A stretch of DNA of 23,647 nucleotides from an uncultured bacterium (GCA_905214725.1 CAJMNH010000022.1:1-23647); one strand, 5' to 3'; numbered from the stretch's first letter, positions 15,905 through 23,592 are shown. Notes: generated by a model not told the origin, from the letters alone. Numbers and translations are program-made.

Positions 15905-16915
15905 TTACGCTTCGTGCTGTACCTCTTGCCAGATGAGCGCCGACGCCCCGAGAATCGCAGCGTTCTTGCTTTGGATACCGCTGGGAAGGAGCTTTACCTT
16001 GTTCTTGAAGACGCTCATCATGTTCTCCTCCATGTACCACTGCGTCGGTTCGAAGATGTATTTTCCGGCTTTGGCCAATCCGCCGAAGAGGAAAATCGCC
16101 TCGGGCGAGGTGATCGTTACCGCGTCGGCCAGCGCATAGCCCAGCAGTTCGCCCGTGAAGCGGAACGCTTCGAGCGCGACGGGATCGCCGTGCGACGCTG
16201 CGGTCGAGATCATCGCCGCATCGAAATTGGCGAAGGGAATGTCGCGCAGCTCCGAAGGTTCGGTCATGGTGGCCATCAATTCGAAGGCCGTGCGCTTGAT
16301 GCCCGTCGCCGAGACGTAGGTTTCCAAGCAGCCCCTGCGACCGCAGCCGCACTGGCGGCCGCCCCGCACGGCGATCACGTGTCCGAATTCGCCGGCGAAG
16401 CCGTCATGGCCGTAGATCATCTCGCCGTTCGAGACGAAGCCCGAACCGAGACCCGTGCCGAGCGTGATCATGATAAAGTCCTTCATCCCCTTGGCGTTGC
16501 CGTAAATCATCTCGCCGATGGTCGCGGCGTTGGCGTCGTTGGTCATTCGGCACTCCACGCCCGGGAAAGCCTTTTTAATGTCGGCCACCAGTGGGAACAT
16601 GCGGCGGCTCTCGTCGGGGTTGGTTTCGCCGGCGGGGAATTTCCACAGGTTGGCAGGGTGCTCGATCACGCCGGTATGGTAGTTGGCGTTGGGCGCGCCG
16701 ATGCCGATGCCCACCAACTCGTATTCGAACGAGAGGCTGTCGGCCAATGCGTGCATCGATTCGGTCAGCTCGGCCACATAGGCCGGATAATCCGAGAAGA
16801 GCGGGAACTTTTTGGTCGATACGACCGAATCGGCATAGAGATCGCCGTTCTCGTCCACCAGACCGAACGCCGTGTTGATACCGCCGATGTCGATTCCTAT
16901 TGCAAGTTTTTTCAT
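15905..16915 (-). CDS. ROK-family sugar kinase (glucokinase-like)
   Basis: The 336-residue cytoplasmic protein phosphorylates a hexose with ATP. It begins with the phosphate-binding loop LAIGIDIGGINTAFGLVDENG. It carries the substrate stretch MTNDANAATIGE with the catalytic Asp, a second ATP motif ITLGTGLGSG, and the ROK signature with zinc ligands GEFGHVIAVRGGRQCGCGRRGCLETY (His plus CxCGxxGC). ROK family members include glucokinases, fructokinases and N-acetyl sugar kinases. The glucokinase reading is the most likely but cannot be fixed from sequence. A strong promoter lies just upstream (16963-16993) and a terminator just downstream. The beta-galactosidase next to it hints at use of sugars released from a galactoside. 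Confidence 0.93.
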   Translation of the reverse strand: MKKLAIGIDIGGINTAFGLVDENGDLYADSVVSTKKFPLFSDYPAYVAELTESMHALADSLSFEYELVGIGIGAPNANYHTGVIEHPANLWKFPAGETNPDESRRMFPLVADIKKAFPGVECRMTNDANAATIGEMIYGNAKGMKDFIMITLGTGLGSGFVSNGEMIYGHDGFAGEFGHVIAVRGGRQCGCGRRGCLETYVSATGIKRTAFELMATMTEPSELRDIPFANFDAAMISTAASHGDPVALEAFRFTGELLGYALADAVTITSPEAIFLFGGLAKAGKYIFEPTQWYMEENMMSVFKNKVKLLPSGIQSKNAAILGASALIWQEVQHEA

Positions 16916-16962
16916 CGTAGCAGAAGATTAATTTGTGGCGCACAGCACCGTTTATTCGCATC

Positions 16963-16993
16963 CAAAGTTACGAAAATTTCTCACAACTCCAAA
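16963..16993 (-). promoter_or_regulatory. Promoter of the ROK kinase gene
   Basis: On the minus strand -33 TTTG (16993-16990) and -7 TAACTTTG (16970-16963) are 19 bases apart, the standard Bacteroidetes arrangement, with the ATG 48 bases downstream. It interleaves with the divergent promoter of the polyprenyl synthase. Confidence 0.82.
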
Positions 16994-17001
16994 CTTTTTC
17001 G

Positions 17002-17009
17002 TATATTTG
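17002..17009 (+). promoter_or_regulatory. -7 element for the polyprenyl synthase and downstream genes
   Basis: The plus strand reads TATATTTG, an exact TAnnTTTG match. A TTTC at 16977-16980, 21 bases upstream, is a possible weak -33. It would give a leader of about 10 bases to ATG 17025 or 28 bases to ATG 17043. No other clear promoter was found on this strand up to 23471. Confidence 0.7.
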
Positions 17010-17042
17010 GGCGAGTATTAGCCAATGATCAAACGTAAAACG

Positions 17043-18014
17043 ATGCAGACGAACGAACAGCTCCTCGAACTCCTTGAAAATTACCTCGCTCAGCGAGAGT
17101 TGCCCACCGAACCCGAACGGCTTTACGATCCGATCCGCTATTCGCTCGCCGGCGGCGGCAAGCGTCTGCGGCCGATGCTGCTGCTGCTGTCGTGCGGTTT
17201 GTTCACCGACCATACCGACGTGGCGCTGCCGGCTGCCGCCGCTGTCGAGATCTTCCATAATTTCACGCTTCTGCACGACGACATCATGGACAACGCCGCC
17301 GTGCGCCGCGGCAAGCCTTCGGTCTATGCCCGCTGGGGCGGCAATGTGGCGATCCTGTCGGGCGACGCGATGCTTATCAGCGCCTACCGGCTGCTCGCAC
17401 AGGCTCCGCCGGCATTGCTGCCGCGCATTCTGGAAGTATTCAATACGATGGCGCTCGGCGTCTGCGAGGGGCAGCAGTACGATATGGATTTCGAACGGAA
17501 ACGGAAGGTTTCGGTCGTGGAATATATGTCGATGATCGAGTTGAAAACTTCGGTGCTGGTAGCCGGTTCGGCTATGATCGGAGCGATTCTGGGCGGCGCC
17601 GACGAGGAGCAGAGCCGCCGACTCTACCAGTTCGCGATCGAGCTGGGCATGGCGTTTCAGTTGCAGGACGACCTCTTGGACAGCTACGGCGACGAGGAGT
17701 TGGGCAAAACGATCGGCGGCGATATTCTCGAAGGAAAGAAAACGTATCTGATGATCAAGGCCATGAGCCGCGCCGACGAAACGCAGCGCGAAGTGTTGCG
17801 TCAGACCTACAAGGATGCGGAACTTTCGGCTTCGGAGAAGATCGCGCGCGTCCGCGCCGTCTTCGATGCGCTCGACGTGCCGCGCCTGACGGAACAGCAG
17901 ATTTCGCTGCGTTTCGATCGAGCATTGGCGACGCTCGACGGGTTGAACGTCGCCGACGACCGCAAGGAACCGCTGCGCGAATATGCCCGCAGTCTGATGG
18001 GAAGGAAAAAATAA
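17043..18014 (+). CDS. Polyprenyl diphosphate synthase (trans-isoprenyl type)
   Basis: This 323-residue all-helical cytoplasmic enzyme adds isopentenyl units to an allylic diphosphate. It has GGGKRLRPM, the first Asp-rich motif LLHDDIMD (Asp79, 80, 83), a following RRGKPSV, and the second Asp-rich motif QLQDDLLDSYGDEELGKTIGGD. Phe sits five residues before the first Asp-rich motif, a position where aromatic side chains tend to shorten the product in this family. A C15-C20 product is therefore possible, though quinone side-chain synthases look similar overall. ATG 17025 (MIKRKT...) is an alternative start only about 15 bases after the promoter; ATG 17043 is preferred but not certain. It heads the run containing mqnB and mqnD, so a link to menaquinone is plausible. 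Its stop codon touches the AT-rich repeat before the S23 gene. Confidence 0.92.
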   Translation: MQTNEQLLELLENYLAQRELPTEPERLYDPIRYSLAGGGKRLRPMLLLLSCGLFTDHTDVALPAAAAVEIFHNFTLLHDDIMDNAAVRRGKPSVYARWGGNVAILSGDAMLISAYRLLAQAPPALLPRILEVFNTMALGVCEGQQYDMDFERKRKVSVVEYMSMIELKTSVLVAGSAMIGAILGGADEEQSRRLYQFAIELGMAFQLQDDLLDSYGDEELGKTIGGDILEGKKTYLMIKAMSRADETQREVLRQTYKDAELSASEKIARVRAVFDALDVPRLTEQQISLRFDRALATLDGLNVADDRKEPLREYARSLMGRKK

Positions 18015-18035
18015 TTAACAATTGATAATTAACAA
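18013..18035. repeat. Left AT-rich inverted flank of the S23 gene
   Basis: The sequence is built from aattaacaattg (18013-18024) and ataattaacaa (18025-18035). Both blocks recur in reverse complement, in the mirrored order, at 18412-18441. It abuts the polyprenyl synthase stop codon (18012-18014). Such AT content is sharply different from the GC-rich surroundings. Confidence 0.85.
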
Positions 18036-18037
18036 GT

Positions 18038-18418
18038 ATGGGGTTGCAGCGGGACAATGTCGTCATGGAAAAGAGCCTGTCTTTTGCAGTACGGATTGTC
18101 CGACTGTATCAACATCTCTCGGAGGGGAAACGGGAATATGTTCTTTCCAAACAGTTGTTACGGTGCGGAACCAGTGTCGGGGCAAACATCAGAGAGGCGG
18201 TCGGCGGGCAGTCGCGTGGAGATTTCATTGCTAAATTACATATTTCGCTGAAAGAAATTTACGAATGCGAATACTGGTTGGAATTGCTGCACCGAACGAA
18301 TTTTCTGACACAAAAGGAATACGAAAGCATCGCCGCCGATTGCGTAGAGTTGGCTAAATTGTTGACGCGAATTATAAAAAGCTGTAAACGGAATGTCGGT
18401 GCAAACGATAATTGTTAA
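18038..18418 (+). CDS. Four-helix-bundle protein, S23 / 23S rRNA intervening-sequence family
   Basis: The 126-residue protein matches the S23 family by its pattern: EKSLSFAVRIVRLYQHL in helix 1, the hallmark LSKQLLRCGTSVGANIREAVGGQSRGDFIAKLHISLKEIYECEYWLELL in helices 2-3, and a final helix LTRIIKSCKR. Family members occur inside intervening sequences of some bacterial 23S rRNA genes, as stand-alone genes in many genomes, and as the Avd accessory of diversity-generating retroelements. Their general function is unclear; a basic helical bundle suggests nucleic acid binding. No reverse transcriptase or variable repeat is nearby. Codon use is more AT-rich than the neighbours, and inverted AT-rich flanks bracket the gene, with its stop codon inside the right flank. 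An internal ATG at 18065 is possible, but RDNVV upstream looks family-like. Confidence 0.9.
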   Translation: MGLQRDNVVMEKSLSFAVRIVRLYQHLSEGKREYVLSKQLLRCGTSVGANIREAVGGQSRGDFIAKLHISLKEIYECEYWLELLHRTNFLTQKEYESIAADCVELAKLLTRIIKSCKRNVGANDNC

Positions 18419-18441
18419 TTATAAATTGTCAATTGTTAATT
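18412..18441. repeat. Right AT-rich inverted flank of the S23 gene
   Basis: It contains ttgttaattat (18412-18422) and caattgttaatt (18430-18441), the reverse complements of the two left-flank blocks, separated by 7 extra bases. The S23 stop codon (18416-18418) lies inside it. The next gene starts 8 bases later at 18449. Confidence 0.85.
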
Positions 18442-18448
18442 GATTACG

Positions 18449-19708
18449 ATGAAGCGCTGCGAAATCGAAATCATGGCTCCCGTCGGGAGTTACGAGGCGT
18501 TGCAAGCGGCCGTGCAGGCCGGCGCCGACGCCGTCTATTTCGGTGTGGGGCAACTTAATATGCGGTCGAAATCGGCCGCCAACTTTACGCCGGACGATCT
18601 GGAACGGATCGTCGGGATCGCCCGTGCGGCGGGGGTGAAAACCTACCTGACGGTCAACACGGTGATCTACGAGGACGAGCTGCGGCAGATGCATGCGCTC
18701 GTCGACCGCGCCCGGGCTGCGGGGGTCGACGCCGTGATCGCTTCCGATCTGTCGGCGATTCTCTACGCCCGCCGCATCGGTGTGGAAGTGCACATCTCCA
18801 CGCAGTGCAATCTCACCAACAGCGAGGCGGTGAAGTTTTTCTCGCAGTGGGCCGATGTGGTGGTGCTGGCGCGCGAACTCTCGCTCGATCAGATCGGCCG
18901 GATCGCCCGCGAGATTACGGAGCAGGGGATTTGCGGCCCTTCGGGCGAACCGGTGCGTATCGAGATGTTCGCTCACGGCGCGCTCTGCATGGCCGTTTCG
19001 GGCAAGTGTTATCTGTCGCTGCACGAGACGGGCTGTTCGGCCAACCGAGGCGCCTGCCGCCAGATCTGCCGCCGCAAGTATACGCTGACCGATGTGGAGA
19101 CGGGGGCGCAGCTTACGACCGACGGGCAGTATCTGCTCTCGCCCAAAGACCTCTGTACGATCGATTTCCTCGATCGTTTGCTTGCCGCCGGCGTGCGGGT
19201 TCTCAAGATCGAAGGCCGCGCCCGCGGCGCAGAGTACGTCAAGCGGGTCGTCGGATGTTACGATCGCGCCCTGCGGGCGATGGAGGCGGGCGAATACACT
19301 CCCGAACGGGTTGCCGCATTGAAAACCGAGCTGGAAACGGTCTTCAACCGCGGTTTCTGGCAGGGCTATTACGCCGGCGCGCCGATGGCCGAGCATACCG
19401 AGCATTACGGTTCGTCGGCCACGCGCCGCAAGGTCTACGTGGGGAAGGTGACCAACTACTTCAAAAAGCCGTCGGTGGCCGAGGTCTATGTCGAGGCTTC
19501 GCCCGTCGTGCGCGGCGACGAGCTGTTCTTTCAGGGCCCGACGACGGGCGTGGTCGAACTGACGGCCGATCCCTATGTGGGCAACGCTCCGGCGGCGGAA
19601 GCCGTGCAGGGAGTCTTCTGCTCGCTGAAAACCCCGACGCTCGTGCGGCGCGGCGATCAACTCTACCGCATGGTTCCGGCCGACGACACGAATTCGCAGC
19701 CCGACTGA
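18449..19708 (+). CDS. Peptidase U32 family protein, TrhP (YegQ)-like
   Basis: This 419-residue cytoplasmic protein has the U32 core: an N-terminal barrel (IMAPVGSYEALQAAVQAGADAVYFGV) and the family signature around 172-213, EMFAHGALCMAVSGKCYLSLHETGCSANRGACRQICRRKY, with several cysteines. The family was named for a collagenase. Better-studied members such as TrhP act in tRNA hydroxylation at uridine 34 using prephenate, with an iron-sulfur cluster thought to sit on these cysteines. A TrhP-like role is the best guess by architecture. The start is ATG 18449; a TTG three codons upstream lies in the repeat and is rejected. It follows the S23 mini-element and is probably co-transcribed with the polyprenyl synthase. 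Confidence 0.88.
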   Translation: MKRCEIEIMAPVGSYEALQAAVQAGADAVYFGVGQLNMRSKSAANFTPDDLERIVGIARAAGVKTYLTVNTVIYEDELRQMHALVDRARAAGVDAVIASDLSAILYARRIGVEVHISTQCNLTNSEAVKFFSQWADVVVLARELSLDQIGRIAREITEQGICGPSGEPVRIEMFAHGALCMAVSGKCYLSLHETGCSANRGACRQICRRKYTLTDVETGAQLTTDGQYLLSPKDLCTIDFLDRLLAAGVRVLKIEGRARGAEYVKRVVGCYDRALRAMEAGEYTPERVAALKTELETVFNRGFWQGYYAGAPMAEHTEHYGSSATRRKVYVGKVTNYFKKPSVAEVYVEASPVVRGDELFFQGPTTGVVELTADPYVGNAPAAEAVQGVFCSLKTPTLVRRGDQLYRMVPADDTNSQPD

Positions 19709-19765
19709 GTCGCCGCACGCCTTTTGCATGCAACCGTTTCGGAATAACAACTAAAAATCGATAGA

Positions 19766-20467
19766 ATGGAAACTACCAAATCAACTCTGACTGCCGTGCG
19801 TCCCGACGCCGCGCGCGCAACGCTTTTCCGCAATGTTTACCTCTGGATGACGATGGCCCTGTGCCTGACGGCGCTGACGGCCTACACGGTGGCCGGCTCC
19901 GAAAGCCTGCTGCAGGCGATTTTCAGCAGCCGTGCCCTCTTCTTCGGCCTCATCATCGGCGAGCTGGTACTCGTGATGGTGCTGGCGGCCAACATCATGC
20001 GTATGTCGTTTCTGACCGCGACGCTGTTGTTCATCGCCTACTCGGTGGTCAACGGCGCCACGCTGTCGGTCATCTTTCTGGTCTACGATCTCGGTTCGAT
20101 CGGCCTTACGTTCCTCGTCACCGCCGGCATGTTCGGCGCCATGTCGCTCTACGGGTTTGTCACGGGGCGCGATCTCTCGTCGTGGGGCAACCTGCTGATG
20201 ATGGCGCTCGTGGGCGTGATCATCGCCTCGCTGGTCAATCTGTTCCTTAAAAGCGAGATGTTGATGTGGATCGTTACCTATATCGGCATCCTGTTGTTCG
20301 TCGGGCTGACGGCTTACGACACGCAGCGCATCAAGCGCATGATCTACTCCGGCGCCGAGGTCGACGAGACGATGCAGAAACTGGCCCTGCTGGGCGCGCT
20401 GTCGCTCTATCTCGATTTCATCAACCTGTTCCTCTACATGCTGCGGTTGCTGGGCAACCGCCGGTAG
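19766..20467 (+). CDS. Bax inhibitor-1 / YccA family membrane protein
   Basis: A 233-residue inner-membrane protein with about seven transmembrane segments after a short polar N-terminus. The end is diagnostic of the BI-1 family: IGILLFVGLTAYDTQRIKRM followed by ALSLYLDFINLFLYMLRLLG, with the conserved aspartates of the family's pH-sensitive calcium-leak site. Bacterial homologues (YccA, YbhL, YetJ) are linked to membrane-protease control and calcium leak. Its role here is not known. It sits 57 bases after the U32 gene and 26 before the aminopeptidase, on the same strand, with no promoter or terminator recognised in either gap, so it is probably part of the same transcript. Confidence 0.93.
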   Translation: METTKSTLTAVRPDAARATLFRNVYLWMTMALCLTALTAYTVAGSESLLQAIFSSRALFFGLIIGELVLVMVLAANIMRMSFLTATLLFIAYSVVNGATLSVIFLVYDLGSIGLTFLVTAGMFGAMSLYGFVTGRDLSSWGNLLMMALVGVIIASLVNLFLKSEMLMWIVTYIGILLFVGLTAYDTQRIKRMIYSGAEVDETMQKLALLGALSLYLDFINLFLYMLRLLGNRR

Positions 20468-20493
20468 CGTGACGATTTAAAACAGATCAGATT

Positions 20494-21891
20494 ATGTTTC
20501 CGGTCAAGACTTACGTTTCGCGTCGCGCCGAGTTGCGCGCGAAGATGGGAGGCGGGGTGATCCTGCTGCCCGGCAATCAACTTTCCCCCAACAACTATCC
20601 CAACAACGCCTACTATTTCCGTCAGGATTCGACATTCCTCTACTATTTCGGTCTCAACACCCCTGCATTGGCGGGCGTTATCGACGCCGATACGGGCGAA
20701 GAGATGCTTTTCGGCGACGATTTCACCGTCGACGACATTATCTGGACCGGCCCGCAGCCCACGCTGAGCGAACTGGGCGCGGGGGCGGGCGTTGCCGACT
20801 GTCGTCCGCTGGCCGCGCTGGCCGACTATCTCTCGGCCGCGATCCGGCTCGGCCGCCGCGTGCATTACCTGCCGCCCTACCGCGGCGAGACCAAGTTGCA
20901 GTTGTCGGCCCTGCTGGGAATCGCTCCCGCGCTGTTGCATGACTATAAGTCGGTCGACCTGATGTTCGCCGTGGCCGAGATGCGCGAGATCAAGAGCGCC
21001 GAGGAGGTGGCCCAGATGGAGGACGCCTTCCACATCGGCTACGCCATGCATACCACGGCCATGCGGATGTGCCGCGCGGGCGTCGTCGAACGCGAGATCG
21101 CCGGAGCGATCGAGGGCGTCGCCAAGTCGATGGGACTCGGCGTATCGTTTCCGTCGATCGTCTCGCAGCACGGCGAGACGCTGCACAACCTCAACTCGGA
21201 AGGGGTGCTGGCGGACGGACGACTGCTGCTGGTCGACGCCGGCGGCGAGAACCTGATGAACTACTGCTCGGACCATACCCGCACCTATCCCGTCAGCGGC
21301 CGTTTCACGGCGCAGCAGCGCGAGATCTACGACATCGTGCTGGCGTGCCACGACCACATCGCACGCATCGTGCGGCCCGGGATGATGTACATGCAGGAGG
21401 TGCATCTCGAAGCCTACCGCAAGTTGGCCGAAGGGCTCGTGGGCGTGGGACTGCTCAAAGGGAGGGCCGAGGACGCCGTCGCTGCGGGAGCCATGTACCT
21501 CTTCATGCCGCACGGATTGGGGCACGGACTGGGCATGGATGTCCACGACTGCGAGAATATCGGCGAGCGCAGTTTCGACTACTCGCTCGTCGCCGAGCGC
21601 GCCGCACAGTCGGCGACCTGCCTGCACCGCGCCACGTGGCGGCTGCGTGCGGGTACGATGCTGAGCGACGAGCCGGGCATCTATTTCATTCCGGCGCTCA
21701 TCGACAAGTGCGAGGCCGAGGGGAAATTCCGCGGCATCGTCGACTACGACCTGCTGCGCAGCCGTTACCTCGACTTCGGCGGCATCCGCATCGAGGACGA
21801 CCTGCTGGTGACCGAAACCGGCTGCCGCATTATCGGCGACCGTACGATCCCCGTGACGGTCGAGGAGTTGGAGGCGGTCGTCGGGAAATAG
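20494..21891 (+). CDS. pepP: Xaa-Pro aminopeptidase (M24B metallopeptidase)
   Basis: This 465-residue cytoplasmic enzyme removes the N-terminal residue from peptides with proline in second position. The N-terminal aminopeptidase P domain (about 1-150) includes the typical NNAYYFRQDSTFLYYFGLN. The pita-bread catalytic domain follows. Its five metal ligands are visible: Asp248 in LLVDAGGE, Asp260 in SDHTRTYP, His344 in MPHGLGHGLGMDVHD, Glu393 in LSDEPGIY and Glu441 in LLVTETGCR. The two aspartates are 12 residues apart, one more than in E. coli PepP. The sequence fits an active enzyme of normal length. mqnB begins only 4 bases after its stop codon, so the two are surely co-transcribed. No functional link to menaquinone synthesis is known to me. 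Confidence 0.95.
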   Translation: MFPVKTYVSRRAELRAKMGGGVILLPGNQLSPNNYPNNAYYFRQDSTFLYYFGLNTPALAGVIDADTGEEMLFGDDFTVDDIIWTGPQPTLSELGAGAGVADCRPLAALADYLSAAIRLGRRVHYLPPYRGETKLQLSALLGIAPALLHDYKSVDLMFAVAEMREIKSAEEVAQMEDAFHIGYAMHTTAMRMCRAGVVEREIAGAIEGVAKSMGLGVSFPSIVSQHGETLHNLNSEGVLADGRLLLVDAGGENLMNYCSDHTRTYPVSGRFTAQQREIYDIVLACHDHIARIVRPGMMYMQEVHLEAYRKLAEGLVGVGLLKGRAEDAVAAGAMYLFMPHGLGHGLGMDVHDCENIGERSFDYSLVAERAAQSATCLHRATWRLRAGTMLSDEPGIYFIPALIDKCEAEGKFRGIVDYDLLRSRYLDFGGIRIEDDLLVTETGCRIIGDRTIPVTVEELEAVVGK

Positions 21892-21895
21892 CTCT

Positions 21896-22420
21896 ATGCG
21901 CACGGTCGTTCTCTTTCCCACGGCGGGCGAAGCCGAAGCCTTCCGGCGGCGTTGTCCCCATATCCCGTGCGAAATCACGGGCGTAGGGCTGGCGGCCGCG
22001 GCTGCGGCGACGGCGCGGACGATCGTCGCCGAACGGCCCGAACGCCTGCTGCTGGCGGGCATCGCGGGCGCCTATCCCGCGTCGGACGTTACCGTCGGCG
22101 AGACGGTCGCCGTCATAGAAGAGCGCGTGGCGGGGTTGCCGGCGAAATATGCCGACGCCTACCGTCCGACGCTCGATCTGCCGGAGTTGCGCACGGCGGT
22201 ATCGAACAGCGTCTCCCGAAGCGGTGCCGAAGCCGCCGGAGCCGATCTGGAGAACATGGAAGGCGCCGCCTTTTTCGCCGTCGCGGCGGCGTTGGGCGTG
22301 CCGGCCGCCGAGGTGCGCGCCGTCTCGAACCGTGTGGGACAGCCCTTCGCCGAGTGGCGCGTCGCCGAAGCCTGCGAGGCGCTGGCGCGGGAGGTGGAAC
22401 GAATTATCAACGAAATCTAA
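21896..22420 (+). CDS. mqnB: Futalosine hydrolase
   Basis: MqnB cleaves hypoxanthine from futalosine to give dehypoxanthine futalosine in the futalosine route to menaquinone. The 174-residue protein has the nucleosidase fold: an N-terminal VVLFPTAGEAEAF, the GIAGAY glycine loop, the substrate-binding ENMEGAAFF, and RAVSNRVG near the end, where related MTA/SAH nucleosidases have Asp. It is shorter than many MqnB proteins, with the middle between GETVAVIEE and ENMEGA compressed. The assignment is strengthened by mqnD 236 bases downstream in the same run. The start is ATG 21896, directly after pepP. Confidence 0.9.
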   Translation: MRTVVLFPTAGEAEAFRRRCPHIPCEITGVGLAAAAAATARTIVAERPERLLLAGIAGAYPASDVTVGETVAVIEERVAGLPAKYADAYRPTLDLPELRTAVSNSVSRSGAEAAGADLENMEGAAFFAVAAALGVPAAEVRAVSNRVGQPFAEWRVAEACEALAREVERIINEI

Positions 22421-22432
22421 ACCGATAGACTT

Positions 22433-22663
22433 ATGAAAACATCTACGAAATGGATGATCGGCATCGCCGTCGCGCTGGTGCTCTTCTTCCTGCTGATTTT
22501 CTATTCGAGCGAGATCTATGTCTGGGCCATGGGCAAGTTTACCACGCTCATTATCTGGCTGGTAATCTTCTTGGCCGGTTTCCTGATCGGCCGGTTCGGC
22601 GGCAACCGCAAGTCGAAGAAAGAGGTCCCGACGAAACGGCTTTCGGCAGACGAGGATGATTAG
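22433..22663 (+). CDS. Small two-TM membrane protein between mqnB and mqnD
   Basis: A 76-residue protein not recognised as any named family. It has a short basic N-terminus (MKTSTKWM), a hydrophobic segment at about 8-25, a brief polar turn, a second hydrophobic segment at about 36-54 ending in GFLIGRFGG, and a charged tail (NRKSKKEVPTKRLSADEDD). Both ends are probably cytoplasmic. It starts 12 bases after mqnB, and its stop codon overlaps the mqnD start by 8 bases, so mqnD translation is likely coupled to it. That tight placement argues that it is a real gene. A membrane role near menaquinone synthesis is only a guess from position. Confidence 0.82.
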   Translation: MKTSTKWMIGIAVALVLFFLLIFYSSEIYVWAMGKFTTLIIWLVIFLAGFLIGRFGGNRKSKKEVPTKRLSADEDD

Positions 22664-23471
22664 CCGTCTGAACCTCCGCATCTCGCCCTGTCCCAACGAC
22701 ACCTTTATGTTCGACGCGCTGCTGAACGGGCGCGTTGCGACGCAGGGTTTGTCGTTCGAGGTCGATTTTCAGGATATCGAGGAGTTGAACGAGGGCGTTA
22801 CGTCGCCCGCCGGCCCCGATATTTCGAAGATCAGCTATGCCGTGCTGCCGACCGTCGTCGACCGCTATGCGCTGCTCGACAGCGGCTCGGCGCTCGGGCG
22901 GGGCAACGGGCAGCTGCTCGTACGTCGGCGGGGCGATACGACGCCTATTCGGCGCGTCGCCGTCCCGGGCGAGCTCACGACGGCCAACGCCATGCTGCTG
23001 CGCTTCTTTCCCGATATTGTCGACCGCACGCCGGTGCTCTTCTCCGAGATCGCAGCGGCGGTCGAACGGGGCGCTTTCGACGCGGGAGTGCTGATCCACG
23101 AAGGGCGGTTCACCTACGAGCGATACAATCTGGAACTGGTGGCCGATCTGGGCGCGCTTTGGGAGCGGCAGACGGGGCTTCCGCTTCCACTGGGCGCGAT
23201 CGTGGCGAACCGCGAGCTGCCGAAGGAGGTGCGACGCACGTTCGATCGGGTGCTGCACGACAGTATCGCCTATGCGCTCGAACATCCGACGGCGTCGCGG
23301 CCGTTCGTCAAGGAACATGCCCGCGAACTGGACGACGACGTGATCGACCGCCATATCGCACTCTTCGTCAATCGTTATTCGCTTTCGCTGGGCGAGGAGG
23401 GCCGCCGTGCGGTGCGCGAGTTGACGGGGCTTCCCGATTTGCGATTGGGTTGGGAACCTCTGCACGGCTGA
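22656..23471 (+). CDS. mqnD: 1,4-dihydroxy-6-naphthoate synthase
   Basis: MqnD converts cyclic dehypoxanthine futalosine to 1,4-dihydroxy-6-naphthoate, the naphthoquinone precursor in the futalosine menaquinone pathway. The 271-residue protein has a periplasmic-binding-protein-like fold but no signal peptide. The family signature ISPCPNDTFMFDALL lies at 9-23, the ligand-binding GELTTANAMLLRFF at about 105-118, and His148 in GVLIHEGRFTY matches the catalytic histidine known in MqnD. The ATG at 22656 overlaps the end of the small membrane protein gene by 8 bases. The other pathway genes (mqnA, mqnC, mqnE) are not in this window. No convincing terminator follows before the window ends. Confidence 0.96.
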   Translation: MISRLNLRISPCPNDTFMFDALLNGRVATQGLSFEVDFQDIEELNEGVTSPAGPDISKISYAVLPTVVDRYALLDSGSALGRGNGQLLVRRRGDTTPIRRVAVPGELTTANAMLLRFFPDIVDRTPVLFSEIAAAVERGAFDAGVLIHEGRFTYERYNLELVADLGALWERQTGLPLPLGAIVANRELPKEVRRTFDRVLHDSIAYALEHPTASRPFVKEHARELDDDVIDRHIALFVNRYSLSLGEEGRRAVRELTGLPDLRLGWEPLHG

Positions 23472-23592
23472 ACAGTTTGCGGCAGGGGTGAAATTTTAAC
23501 GGGCCGCCGGAACCGCTGTTGCGGCGTATCGGTCCGGTCTCGGCATACAGGTCGGTTCGGAGATTTCGTGCAACGGCCTTTTTCGTCCGTCT

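Noticed and set aside
18013..18441. A diversity-generating retroelement, because S23 proteins resemble Avd
   Set aside because: No reverse transcriptase, template repeat or variable repeat is present in the window.
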